Below are positions 16,414-24,461 of a stretch of DNA of 64,000 bases, piece after piece. The notes under the pieces were generated by a model. The model did no database searches. It saw nothing but the letters and a program-made list of their open reading frames with translations, and was not told the origin of the DNA. Made by a program: the position numbers and the translations under genes. Origin of the DNA: Deltaproteobacteria bacterium (GTDB taxonomy: Bacteria; Desulfobacterota; Syntrophia; Syntrophales; Smithellaceae); assembly GCA_012729055.1 (NCBI GenBank), contig JAAYDW010000056.1, positions 69,691 to 133,690 on the forward strand, read 5' to 3'. Numbering within the stretch: position 1 is the stretch's first letter; each line of letters opens with the position of its first letter.

Positions 16414-17745
16414 ATGAAAGCCCGCATACTGGTCATTGATGACGATGCCGTGGCCTGCGAGTTCCTCCAGGAGGTTTTGCAGCGCGAGGGCTATGACGTG
16501 TCCGTTTATACCTCCGCCCTCGCCGCGCTTGCGCAAAATCTCTCCGCTTACGATCTGCTGATGTCGGATATCCGCATGCCGGGCATGGACGGTTTGCAGT
16601 TTCTGGGCGAAGTCCAGAAGAAGTGGCCGAATCTGCCCGTGATCCTGATGACCGCTTACGGATCGCTGGAAACCACGATGGAAGCGCTTGGCCTGGGCGC
16701 CTGGGATTACATCAGCAAACCTTTTTCGCCCGACGATTGCCGCGCCCTGGTTAAAAAAGTTCTCGAGGTGCGCGAGCTGCGGCAGCGGCGGATGAACGGG
16801 CCCGCGGAGACCGCGCAGGAGGCGAAGCTCATCGGATCGTCCGCCACGATGGTCGAGTTTTACAAACAGATCGCGCGTGTCGCCGATTCTCCGGCCAGCG
16901 TCCTCATTGAGGGGGAAAGCGGCACCGGCAAGGAGCTCACCGCCCGGTCGCTGCATTCCATGTCGTTGCGTCGCGCACAGCCTTTCGTTGTTGTCCACTG
17001 CGGCGCCATTCCCGACAGCCTGTTGGAGTCGGAGCTTTTCGGCTACGAGAAGGGCGCCTTTACCGGCGCCGACCATCAGCATCCGGGGCTTATCGAGTCC
17101 GCCGGGGGCGGAACCATCTTCCTCGATGAAATCACGGAAATGTCCACGGCGCTGCAAAGCAAGCTGCTGCGCTTCATGCAGGACGGCGAAGTGCGCCGGA
17201 TCGGCGGCCATGACGTGCGCCACGTCGCGGTGCGCGTGGTGGCGGCCGCCAACAAGAATATCGACCAGGAAGTCGCTGCGGGGCGGTTTCGCCTTGACCT
17301 TTTGTACCGCTTCATCGTGCGGCTGCGCATTCCGCCGCTGAGAGAGCGCCGGTCCGACATTCCCCTGCTCATCGAAGCCATGCTCAGGAAGCGGGGCTAT
17401 TCCGACGTGCGTGTATCCCCCCAAGCCATGGAACGGCTGATGGCCTACGACTGGCCGGGCAATGTGCGCGAACTGGAAAATGTCCTTCAGCAAACGCTGC
17501 TGCTTTCACCTTTTGTTGTCATCCTGCCGGAAAATCTGCCCGACCGCTTCCGGCCGCCGGAAGAAACGGCGCGGGGCCCGGAGACGGCGGACATGACGCC
17601 GCTGGATGAAGCGCAGCGCGACCAGATTCTGCAAACCTTGAAGAAAACGTCCTGGAACCAGTCCCGGGCCGCCGAAATTCTCGGCATCGACCGAAAAACG
17701 CTGCGCATGAAGATTCGCCGTTTCGGCCTGCAGGAAGAGAAGTAA
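16414..17745 (+). CDS. Sigma-54-dependent response regulator (NtrC family)
   Basis: 443 residues. Receiver domain 1-120 with acidic pocket Asp10/Asp11, phospho-acceptor Asp52 and Lys102. AAA+ domain about 138-370 with Walker A GESGTGKE (167-174) and the sigma-54 contact loop GAFTGA (214-219). A Fis-type helix-turn-helix (about 400-440) contains NQSRAAEILGIDRKTL. When phosphorylated it should activate sigma-54 promoters. The likely partner kinase lies tail to tail, with stop codons six bases apart. It starts 25 bases after the MaoC pair. Confidence 0.93.
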   Translation: MKARILVIDDDAVACEFLQEVLQREGYDVSVYTSALAALAQNLSAYDLLMSDIRMPGMDGLQFLGEVQKKWPNLPVILMTAYGSLETTMEALGLGAWDYISKPFSPDDCRALVKKVLEVRELRQRRMNGPAETAQEAKLIGSSATMVEFYKQIARVADSPASVLIEGESGTGKELTARSLHSMSLRRAQPFVVVHCGAIPDSLLESELFGYEKGAFTGADHQHPGLIESAGGGTIFLDEITEMSTALQSKLLRFMQDGEVRRIGGHDVRHVAVRVVAAANKNIDQEVAAGRFRLDLLYRFIVRLRIPPLRERRSDIPLLIEAMLRKRGYSDVRVSPQAMERLMAYDWPGNVRELENVLQQTLLLSPFVVILPENLPDRFRPPEETARGPETADMTPLDEAQRDQILQTLKKTSWNQSRAAEILGIDRKTLRMKIRRFGLQEEK

Positions 17746-17751
17746 TTTCCG

Positions 17752-19296
17752 TTAAGCCGGCCAGTCGTCGGCCATCCGCAGATGCAAAATCACGGACGTT
17801 CCCCGGCCCGGCGCGCTTTGCATTTCCATGCGCCCGCCATGCGCCTTGATGATGTCGCGGACGATGGCGAGCCCCAGACCGTGGATGCCCTCTTCCTTGC
17901 GGGAGCTGAAAAACGGTTCACAGACCTTGTCTATGAGATCGGCTGCAATGCCCGGACCGTTGTCGAAAATGGAAATTCTGACGAAGCGCGTCGCGCGGTT
18001 GTCCTGCGCGGCGATGGAAATTTTCCCGCCGGTGGGCATGGCGTCGATGGAGTTCTGGATGACATTCAGAAGCGCCGTCTGAATCCGGTAGCGGTCCACG
18101 TACAGGGAAGTCGCAGAGCCGTCGCTCGCCACATCGACGGTGATGGCGTTTTTCTGAATCAGCGGTTCGACCAGCGGCAGCGTTTCGCTCAGGATGGCCG
18201 AGACGGTCATCCGTTCAAAGTGCGGCTCCGGCAGACGGGTGGCCTTGCGGACATTCTGGATGACGTTGTCGAGCCGTTGCGTCTGTTCGACGATCAAATT
18301 CAGTTTATGCGCGACGTCCGGCGGCCAGCCTTCCCGTTCCAGCAAGAGCCTGGCCAGTCCCGCGATGGAATGCAGCGGCGTTCCCAGGTCGTGCGCCAGA
18401 TTGGCCGTCAAGTGTCCCAGCGCGGTCAGCTGCTTGAGGTTGTCCACCTGCTTTTGCAGCTCCACGACATTGAGCGTTTCCTCGCGGACGCGGTCCGCCA
18501 GATGACTGGTCAGATCGAGATTCCGGGCCATGACGTTTTGGATTTCGTCGGCCATACGGTTGAAATGCACCGCCAGCTGTCCCCATTCGTCCTCGCGGAC
18601 GATGGGAATGCGCTCCACGTACCGCCCCTTCTGAAAATCGTCGATGGTGGCGATAATCGTCTTGAGCGGCCGGCCGATGAGCCAGCCGTAGCTTGCGCCC
18701 AGGAACAAAAGGATGGCCAGCAGAAGGCCGGCGCTGCTGAAAAAAAGGAGCTGCCGGGCCCGGGTCATGATCTCCGCGTTGGCCCGCGAAAATGCGATGA
18801 TGCCGACGATGATGCGCGAATCCCTGGTTTCTCCGGATACGGGATAAAGAAGCCCCAGCGATGGGCCTCCTTCCGTCTGCAGCTTGACGTAGCGTGATTT
18901 GCCCCTGGCGCTCACGTCGGCGACGATGCTGTCCGGCCATTCGTACTGCACGCGGCTGGCGCCGGCAACATAATTGACCTGGTTGCGCCGCATGTCGAAA
19001 ATATCGATGCGCGCCAGGCGCACGTCCGTCTGGATATGGTCCTTCAGCGTGGAATCCAGCGTGGAAATGCCCTGCCGGGTCGGAAAGTGCTGATAAAAGG
19101 TGCTGACGGTTTCGGCGACGCCCTCCAGACGTTTCACCTGTTGATCGACCAGGATCCGGTCCAGGGCGGTGAGTTGAATATAGCCCCAGATGGCCATGGT
19201 TAAAGCCAGTCCCACCACCGCCAGCGCAACCAGGCGGACGCGGACGGTCAGATTGTTATAACGGGCGATGATCTTGGACAGGAGATGCTTCACCAT
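17752..19296 (-). CDS. Membrane sensor histidine kinase
   Basis: 514 residues. Membrane segments at about 20-42 and 183-208 flank a periplasmic sensor domain of about 140 residues. A HAMP linker (about 205-260), a coiled coil, the dimerisation/phospho-acceptor helix with His302 in AHDLGTPLHS, and the HATPase domain (NVIQNSID, DNGPGIA, GLGLAIV) follow. The H-box has Asp after His rather than the common Glu. Its convergent position against a sigma-54 response regulator suggests they form a two-component pair, though they are not in one operon. The signal is unknown. Confidence 0.92.
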   Translation of the reverse strand: MVKHLLSKIIARYNNLTVRVRLVALAVVGLALTMAIWGYIQLTALDRILVDQQVKRLEGVAETVSTFYQHFPTRQGISTLDSTLKDHIQTDVRLARIDIFDMRRNQVNYVAGASRVQYEWPDSIVADVSARGKSRYVKLQTEGGPSLGLLYPVSGETRDSRIIVGIIAFSRANAEIMTRARQLLFFSSAGLLLAILLFLGASYGWLIGRPLKTIIATIDDFQKGRYVERIPIVREDEWGQLAVHFNRMADEIQNVMARNLDLTSHLADRVREETLNVVELQKQVDNLKQLTALGHLTANLAHDLGTPLHSIAGLARLLLEREGWPPDVAHKLNLIVEQTQRLDNVIQNVRKATRLPEPHFERMTVSAILSETLPLVEPLIQKNAITVDVASDGSATSLYVDRYRIQTALLNVIQNSIDAMPTGGKISIAAQDNRATRFVRISIFDNGPGIAADLIDKVCEPFFSSRKEEGIHGLGLAIVRDIIKAHGGRMEMQSAPGRGTSVILHLRMADDWPA

Positions 19297-19364
19297 GGGG
19301 AAAGCATATAACAGAAAGAGAAATAATTAACCACGCCGGCGTTGTCCGCTCGGGCGGCGCTTTC

Positions 19365-19403
19365 CAAGAAAAAAAGGGGGTGGATTGTCCTTCACCCCCT
19401 TTT
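19365..19403 (-). terminator. Terminator of the small Ala/Lys-rich protein gene
   Basis: An 11-bp stem (19372-19382 with 19393-19403, arm AAAAGGGGGTG on the minus strand too) is followed on the minus strand by a T-rich run. It lies 24 bases after the stop codon at 19427. Confidence 0.8.
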
Positions 19404-19426
19404 AAGAAATAATAAGTTAAAAAAAC

Positions 19427-19675
19427 TTATTTTGCAGCCGGAGCGGCCGGAGCTTCTTCCTTCTTCACTTCGTCTTTCTTAGCTGCCTTCTTGGCCGATT
19501 TCTTGGCTACCTTCTTGGCCGGTTTCACGTCGGCTTTCTTGTCGGCATCCGGCGCCTTGTCGGCGGCGACGACTTTGTCGGCGGGGGCTGCGGGAGCGGC
19601 GGCCTTATCGGCGGCGACAACGGTCATGGACAGTGCGAAAACCAGGGCAACAACTAACAGAACTAAACGCTTCAT
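19427..19675 (-). CDS. Small exported Ala/Lys-rich protein
   Basis: 82 residues. A clear signal peptide (about 1-22, ending TVVAA) is followed by ADKAAAPAAPADK and then a strongly basic stretch of AKK repeats (KKVAKKSAKKAAKK), like the tail of histone H1 or bacterial HU-like proteins, and an AP-rich end. The basic tail with a signal peptide suggests binding to anionic surface polymers or DNA outside the cytoplasm, but this is inference. The mature N-terminus (AADKAAAP) resembles that of the neighbouring 131-residue protein. The start has a GGAGG site (AAGGAGG) nine bases upstream, and the gene ends in a strong terminator. Confidence 0.75.
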   Translation of the reverse strand: MKRLVLLVVALVFALSMTVVAADKAAAPAAPADKVVAADKAPDADKKADVKPAKKVAKKSAKKAAKKDEVKKEEAPAAPAAK

Positions 19676-19753
19676 TTCAAAATCCTCCTTAATTTAATAG
19701 TGTTTAAATCAACCCTTTTTGCAAGGGACTCCATCCGCTAAAAAAAAGCATCG

Positions 19754-20149
19754 TCATTGCGTGACGACTGTCGGTTTTTCTGCTGCGGGCTTTACCGTAC
19801 TTTTACCGGTTGCTTTCGGCGGGCCCAGTTTGGCGACGCGAACCGCCGTCAATTTTCCTTCCTGAACCGTATAATCGATCTTTACGAAATCATTGACGGC
19901 GACTGCCCGCGCCGGATATTCAAGCGCGAATTCCACGATCTCCGCGTTGCCTTTAATGATGCGTTCGATCTTGACCGCGGTCTCGGATATCTCGACGACT
20001 TTTCCGCGGGCGTTCATTTTGGCCGCTTTGACGCTGTTGGTTTTCAAAACGGGGCTCCGGCCAGCCGGTGCGGCGGGTTTGTCGGCGGCGAGGACAACGG
20101 CGGCTCCCAGGCAAAACACACCGACGATGCAAACCAGAACTTTTTTCAT
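19754..20149 (-). CDS. Small exported protein of unknown function
   Basis: 131 residues. A signal peptide (1-22, ending VVLAA) precedes a mature part that starts ADKPAAPAG, then a region of about 70 residues with beta-strand pattern (GKVVEISETAVKIE, VEFALEYPARAV, DFVKIDYTV), like a small OB or SH3-type barrel. The end is Lys/Pro-rich. The ATG at 20149 has GGAG upstream. It lies 78 bases before the Ala/Lys-rich gene on the same strand and shares the mature N-terminal pattern. No named family recognised. Confidence 0.7.
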   Translation of the reverse strand: MKKVLVCIVGVFCLGAAVVLAADKPAAPAGRSPVLKTNSVKAAKMNARGKVVEISETAVKIERIIKGNAEIVEFALEYPARAVAVNDFVKIDYTVQEGKLTAVRVAKLGPPKATGKSTVKPAAEKPTVVTQ

Positions 20150-20348
20150 GAACTCCGATCCCCCGATCATTCGGGATCGGGAATAGCAATGAGCATGCCA
20201 TTGTGCCGGCAAATCCTTTTTTTCATCAACCCGACGTTATTATGGATTTATTTTCAGGCTTATTTTCTGGCTGTCACCGGCGCCCGGCGCGTCAAAGGGG
20301 AATAACTCCTCAGGGGTTGGAGAAAAATGCATCAGAGCGGCGGGACAA

Positions 20349-21404
20349 TCAGGTCAACCGGCGGTACAACAAGCAGTGCAGATAAAAGAAGAAAGTTGCG
20401 AGGCCGCCCAGTCGCAGAAGTTTTCTGGAAATTTGCCCGACGTCCTTTTGCCGGGCCACCTTGTGGTCGGCCAGGTAGATGCTCAAAAGGCCGCGATTGA
20501 CAAGATGATGAAATCCGGCGTCGGGGAGCAGGGCGACACTGGCCTGGGCCTGCCGGTAAAAATGGCTGAGACGCGCCGTGATTTCATCGGAGTTTTCATA
20601 AAAGGAGCAGAAATTCAAATCCCGGCCGCCGCGGTCTTCCTCCTGGTCAATCAGATAATCCAGAAGGATGTGCAGCCCCTGAACCCACGGAAAATAGGCT
20701 TTCCTCACGGCGTCCACCTGCGCGGCGGAGGTCGCCGGATTGAAGAGCTGCGAGACGATGCAGAAGATGCCCAGCGTGGAACCGGAGCAGGCGGCGAATT
20801 CAAACCAGCTCATGGGCGGCAGCTGATCGCGATGCTCGTCGTACCAGGCCCGGAGGCGAGGAACCCGCTCGTCGAGGCGGACGTGCTTATGCACCTGCAG
20901 GTCGATGTACAAAGACGCGAGCTCGCGCACGGAGCCTGCGCCGCGGTCGTAGGCGGGCAGACGGGTGAGAGCGGTCCGGCATGCCGCAACGAGTCCGGCC
21001 AGGTAGCCGCCGTCGTCCTGCTCCCGACGGAAACGGTAATAGGCGGTCAGCGGCGCATCGGGGGAAAGCGCCTGCTCCATGGCTTCATGCAGCGCCCGGA
21101 AATCCTGCGGGTCCTGGGAGGTGCTGCGGTCGCAGAGATTGTCAAGATAGTCGCTGATCGTCTGGTACGCGACGATAAAGGCGATGGCCTCCTGGTAACG
21201 CGGCCCGGCGAGCAGTCCGTAGAGGGAGCCGCCTTCGCAGTGAAATGTTTTGGCGGCGATGCTTGCCAGGGCCTGACGGCGCAGTTCCGGATCCGGGATG
21301 CTTGCGGCGCGCTGTTTCCAGCGCCGCAGACAGGCGTGTGTCACCGGCTGCACCTGCAGGATCATCCGCGTGGTGAGCGATAGGAAATGGGTCGGTACGC
21401 GCAA
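20349..21404 (-). CDS. DUF2600 family protein (YtpB/tetraprenyl-beta-curcumene synthase-like)
   Basis: 351 residues, mostly helical. Two Asp-rich motifs stand out: ISDYLDNLCDR (Asp85, Asp88, Asp92) and LLDYLIDQEEDRGGRDLNFCSFY (Asp249, Asp253, Asp257). They match the DUF2600 family, whose Bacillus member YtpB cyclises C35 prenyl diphosphate. The Asp motifs suggest Mg-diphosphate chemistry. The bacterial context here is very different from Bacillus, so the product is unknown. The start is TTG at 21404, strongly supported by AAGGAG six bases before it. No prenyl-transferase gene is nearby. Confidence 0.8.
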   Translation of the reverse strand: MRVPTHFLSLTTRMILQVQPVTHACLRRWKQRAASIPDPELRRQALASIAAKTFHCEGGSLYGLLAGPRYQEAIAFIVAYQTISDYLDNLCDRSTSQDPQDFRALHEAMEQALSPDAPLTAYYRFRREQDDGGYLAGLVAACRTALTRLPAYDRGAGSVRELASLYIDLQVHKHVRLDERVPRLRAWYDEHRDQLPPMSWFEFAACSGSTLGIFCIVSQLFNPATSAAQVDAVRKAYFPWVQGLHILLDYLIDQEEDRGGRDLNFCSFYENSDEITARLSHFYRQAQASVALLPDAGFHHLVNRGLLSIYLADHKVARQKDVGQISRKLLRLGGLATFFFYLHCLLYRRLT

Positions 21405-21530
21405 GTGCCGCTCCTTGAAGTCAAAGAATTTGCCGTTTCTTTAGCACAGGCGAGCCTGTATCTCAAGGGCGGGCAAATCCGTTGACCGGTTCGGTTTGTC
21501 TGTGATAGCTGTATCCAGCGGAGAAACGGC

Positions 21531-22880
21531 ATGCAGGAAAAAGGACAGACAGACACAGAAATCCTGGTCATCGGCGGCGGCGCGTCCGGCCTCATGGCCG
21601 CGGGACGCGCCGCCGAAGAGGGAGCCCGCGTGGTGCTTCTGGAAAAAACCGACGCCCCCGGCAAGAAGATTCTGGTGAGCGGCAAGACGCGCTGCAATCT
21701 GACCAACGCCGCCGACCTGCCGTCATTCATTGCCATGTACGGTCCGAACGGCCGCTTTTTGCACGGGGCCTTTTCCCGTTTCTTCCGTCCTGAGCTTCTC
21801 GCCTTTTTCGAACGATACGGTCTGTTGACGAAAACGGAACGCGGCGGCCGGATTTTTCCCATTTCCGACAGCGCGGGCGACGTGGTGCGGGTTTTTGAGA
21901 GTTATCTGGCGGACCACCGGGTCCGGACGGTCTTTTCCGCGCCGGTGCGTTCGGTCGCGCCGGCCGGTTCGGGCCGCCTGGAGGTCCGGACCGCAAACGG
22001 CCGGTATCTTGCCTCTGCCGTTATTCTGGCGGCCGGCGGCGCATCCTGGCCCGCTACGGGATCGACAGGCGACGGTTATGCCCTGGCGGCGGCGCTCGGT
22101 CACACAATCGTTACCCCCAGGCCGGCGCTCGTGCCCCTGATTGTCCGGGAACAGAAACTGGTTCGGTCCCTGCAGGACGTTTCGCTGCGCAACGTCCGCG
22201 CCAGCGTTTTTCGCGGCGAAGCCGCGGCAGTGGACGCTTCCGCAATTCCCGCGCGCGATTACGGCCGGGGCGAAAAAAAGACGCCGCGTCCGCCGCTCAT
22301 CGAAAGCCGCTTCGGCGAAATGCTCTTCACGCATTTCGGCCTGGGCGGGCCGATTATTCTGCTTATGTCCCTGGCGGCGGTCGACGCTCTGGAAGAGGGA
22401 CCCGTGTCCGTCCTCATCGATTTGAAACCGGCCCTGACGAGAGACAGGCTGCGCCGGCGGCTGCAGGAGGATCTCCACCGCTTCGGCAAACGGCGGATCG
22501 CCGCGATCCTCAAGGACTACCTGCCGGGAAAAGTGATCGAGCCGCTGATCGGTCTGGCCGGCCTCGATCCCTCTGTTCCCGCGCATCAGATCGACGCCGG
22601 AAAGAGGGATAAAATCATTGACACGCTCAAGGTGCTGCGCTTCAACATTCGGGCGCCGCTGCCGCTTTCCAGAGCGATTGTCACGGCGGGCGGCGTAGCC
22701 CTTGGGGAAGTGGACCAGCGCACGCTGGCCTCGCGGAAAATTCCCGGTCTTTACTTTTGCGGCGAGGTGTTGGATATCGACGCGGACACGGGCGGCTTCA
22801 ATTTGCAGGCCGCCTTTTCCACGGGGTACGTGGCGGGCGAGTGCGCCGCGGCTTTTGTCCGAGGCCGCAAGTGCGCGTAA
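21531..22880 (+). CDS. HI0933/YhiN-type FAD-dependent oxidoreductase
   Basis: 449 residues. The FAD-binding fold starts VIGGGASGLMAAGRAAEEG (15-33), followed by GKKILVSGKTRCNLTN, the diagnostic phrase of the HI0933 (BaiN-like) family. The C-terminus has the family's GEVLDIDADTGGFNLQAAF. Members are flavoproteins of mostly unknown function; one gut homologue takes part in bile-acid reduction. The ATG has GGAG nearby. It diverges from the DUF2600 gene across a gap of 126 bases. Confidence 0.9.
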   Translation: MQEKGQTDTEILVIGGGASGLMAAGRAAEEGARVVLLEKTDAPGKKILVSGKTRCNLTNAADLPSFIAMYGPNGRFLHGAFSRFFRPELLAFFERYGLLTKTERGGRIFPISDSAGDVVRVFESYLADHRVRTVFSAPVRSVAPAGSGRLEVRTANGRYLASAVILAAGGASWPATGSTGDGYALAAALGHTIVTPRPALVPLIVREQKLVRSLQDVSLRNVRASVFRGEAAAVDASAIPARDYGRGEKKTPRPPLIESRFGEMLFTHFGLGGPIILLMSLAAVDALEEGPVSVLIDLKPALTRDRLRRRLQEDLHRFGKRRIAAILKDYLPGKVIEPLIGLAGLDPSVPAHQIDAGKRDKIIDTLKVLRFNIRAPLPLSRAIVTAGGVALGEVDQRTLASRKIPGLYFCGEVLDIDADTGGFNLQAAFSTGYVAGECAAAFVRGRKCA

Positions 22881-23026
22881 GGCAGGGGCCGAGTCGCGGG
22901 CCTGTTGCCTTCGGCGGGTGTTTCCGATAAAATGTCTGAGCCCGAACACAGGCGGGAGAAAAGGCGAAGCATGCCTTACGAGTGCGGAAAAATGCACCGC
23001 GAGGCTTGGGGCGCGAGGACTTGAAA

Positions 23027-24418
23027 ATGACGCAAGATCAAACGAATGAAAAGGACGAGGGAAAGCAGTCTTTTGTCGGGCGCCTGCGGGTGCGCTTGCA
23101 CACCGTGTCGGCGGCATTCGGACAGACGTTTGGTCTGGGGCCCGGCGCCACACTGTCTGCCCTGATTTTTACCACATTAGTTTTGCTGGCCGCCGTCTTT
23201 GGATTTTTTTACTTTGCTCCGCCCACGACCATCATTATCACGAGCGGCGACGCCGGCAGCCTCTTCCAGCGCAACGCCGAGAAATACGCGAAAATCCTGG
23301 CGCGCAAAGGTATAACGCTGAAAATCCTGCCTTCGGCGGGATCGTTCGAAAATCTGGAGCGGCTCGCGGATCCGAAGTTTAAAGTCGATGTCGGTTTTGT
23401 CCAGTCCGGCGTGGCCAAGGGACAAAACATTGACCGCCTGATGTCGCTGGGCAGCGTGTCCTACGAACCCTTGTACCTGTTTTACCGGGCCTCAAAGCCG
23501 TTTGCCCTGCTGTCGGATTTCACCGGAAAAAAGCTGGCGGTGGGCGAGAAAGGCACGGGGACCAATGTGCTGGCGCTGGCGCTTTTGGCGCTCAACGACA
23601 TTAAGCCCGGCGGTCCGACGACGCTTCTGGAAATCGACGACGAGGAGGCGGAAAAGCTTCTCGCACAGGACAAAATCGACGGCGTCTTTATGATGGGAGA
23701 TTCCGCCGCCTCCCGGACCATGCGCGATCTGATGCGAACGCCGGGGATCACCGCTTTCCACTTTAAACAGGCGGACGCCTATGCGCGCCGGACCCGGTAT
23801 CTCAACAAGCTGGTGCTTCTGGAAGGATCGGTCAACTTCGGCAAAAACATCCCCGATCACGATATCTATCTGCTGAGTCCCACGGTAGAGCTGGTTGCCA
23901 GAGAAAATCTGCATCCCGCCCTTTCCGATGTGCTGCTCGAGGCGGCCACGGAAGTCCACGGCCGCGCCGGCCGTTTCCAGCGCCAGGGGGAGTTTCCCGC
24001 GCCGCTGGAGCATGAATACCGCATCAGTCCCGACGCGCTGCGCTACTACAAATCCGGCAAGACTTTCTTTTACCGGTATCTGCCCTTCCGGATCGCGAGC
24101 TTCCTCAACCGGTTCCTGGTGGTTTTTGTGCCGCTGATTCTGGTGTTGATTCCCGGGCTCAAGCTGCTTCCGATCTTGTACCGCTGGCGGATACGGCTGC
24201 GCATTCTGCGCTGGTACCGCGCTCTGCTGGAGCTGGAAGGCGACATGAGCCGGGAAAGGACGCCCGAAAAGCACAAAGAGCTGATCGGCCGGCTCGATCA
24301 CATCGAGCAAAGCGTCAACCAGTTAAAGGTTCCCGCTTCCTTTGCCGACCAGTTCTATTTTCTGCGCAGCCACATCAGTCTTGTCCGCTCCCGTCTGCTG
24401 GGCGATACTTCCGCCTGA
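23027..24418 (+). CDS. Membrane-anchored TAXI-family solute-binding-domain protein
   Basis: 463 residues. A membrane helix at about 42-64 leads into a TAXI-type periplasmic binding domain (about 67-345; IIITSGDAGSLFQRNAEKYAKIL and the KKLAVGEKGTGTNVLA phrase). Another membrane segment (about 355-380) and a basic, coiled C-terminal part of about 80 residues follow. Ordinary TAXI proteins are free periplasmic receptors for TRAP transporters. No TRAP permease gene is near, and the two anchors suggest a sensing or scaffold role. The ATG at 23027 has GAGGA upstream. Confidence 0.85.
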   Translation: MTQDQTNEKDEGKQSFVGRLRVRLHTVSAAFGQTFGLGPGATLSALIFTTLVLLAAVFGFFYFAPPTTIIITSGDAGSLFQRNAEKYAKILARKGITLKILPSAGSFENLERLADPKFKVDVGFVQSGVAKGQNIDRLMSLGSVSYEPLYLFYRASKPFALLSDFTGKKLAVGEKGTGTNVLALALLALNDIKPGGPTTLLEIDDEEAEKLLAQDKIDGVFMMGDSAASRTMRDLMRTPGITAFHFKQADAYARRTRYLNKLVLLEGSVNFGKNIPDHDIYLLSPTVELVARENLHPALSDVLLEAATEVHGRAGRFQRQGEFPAPLEHEYRISPDALRYYKSGKTFFYRYLPFRIASFLNRFLVVFVPLILVLIPGLKLLPILYRWRIRLRILRWYRALLELEGDMSRERTPEKHKELIGRLDHIEQSVNQLKVPASFADQFYFLRSHISLVRSRLLGDTSA

Positions 24419-24461
24419 AATTTCCCTTTGCGTAAAATTCAAGGAAAGAGATTCTCCGGCG

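Noticed and set aside
22971-23024. A 17-codon frame just before the TAXI gene
   Set aside because: No ribosome site, no composition signal, and it ends inside the TAXI ribosome site; too short to support.
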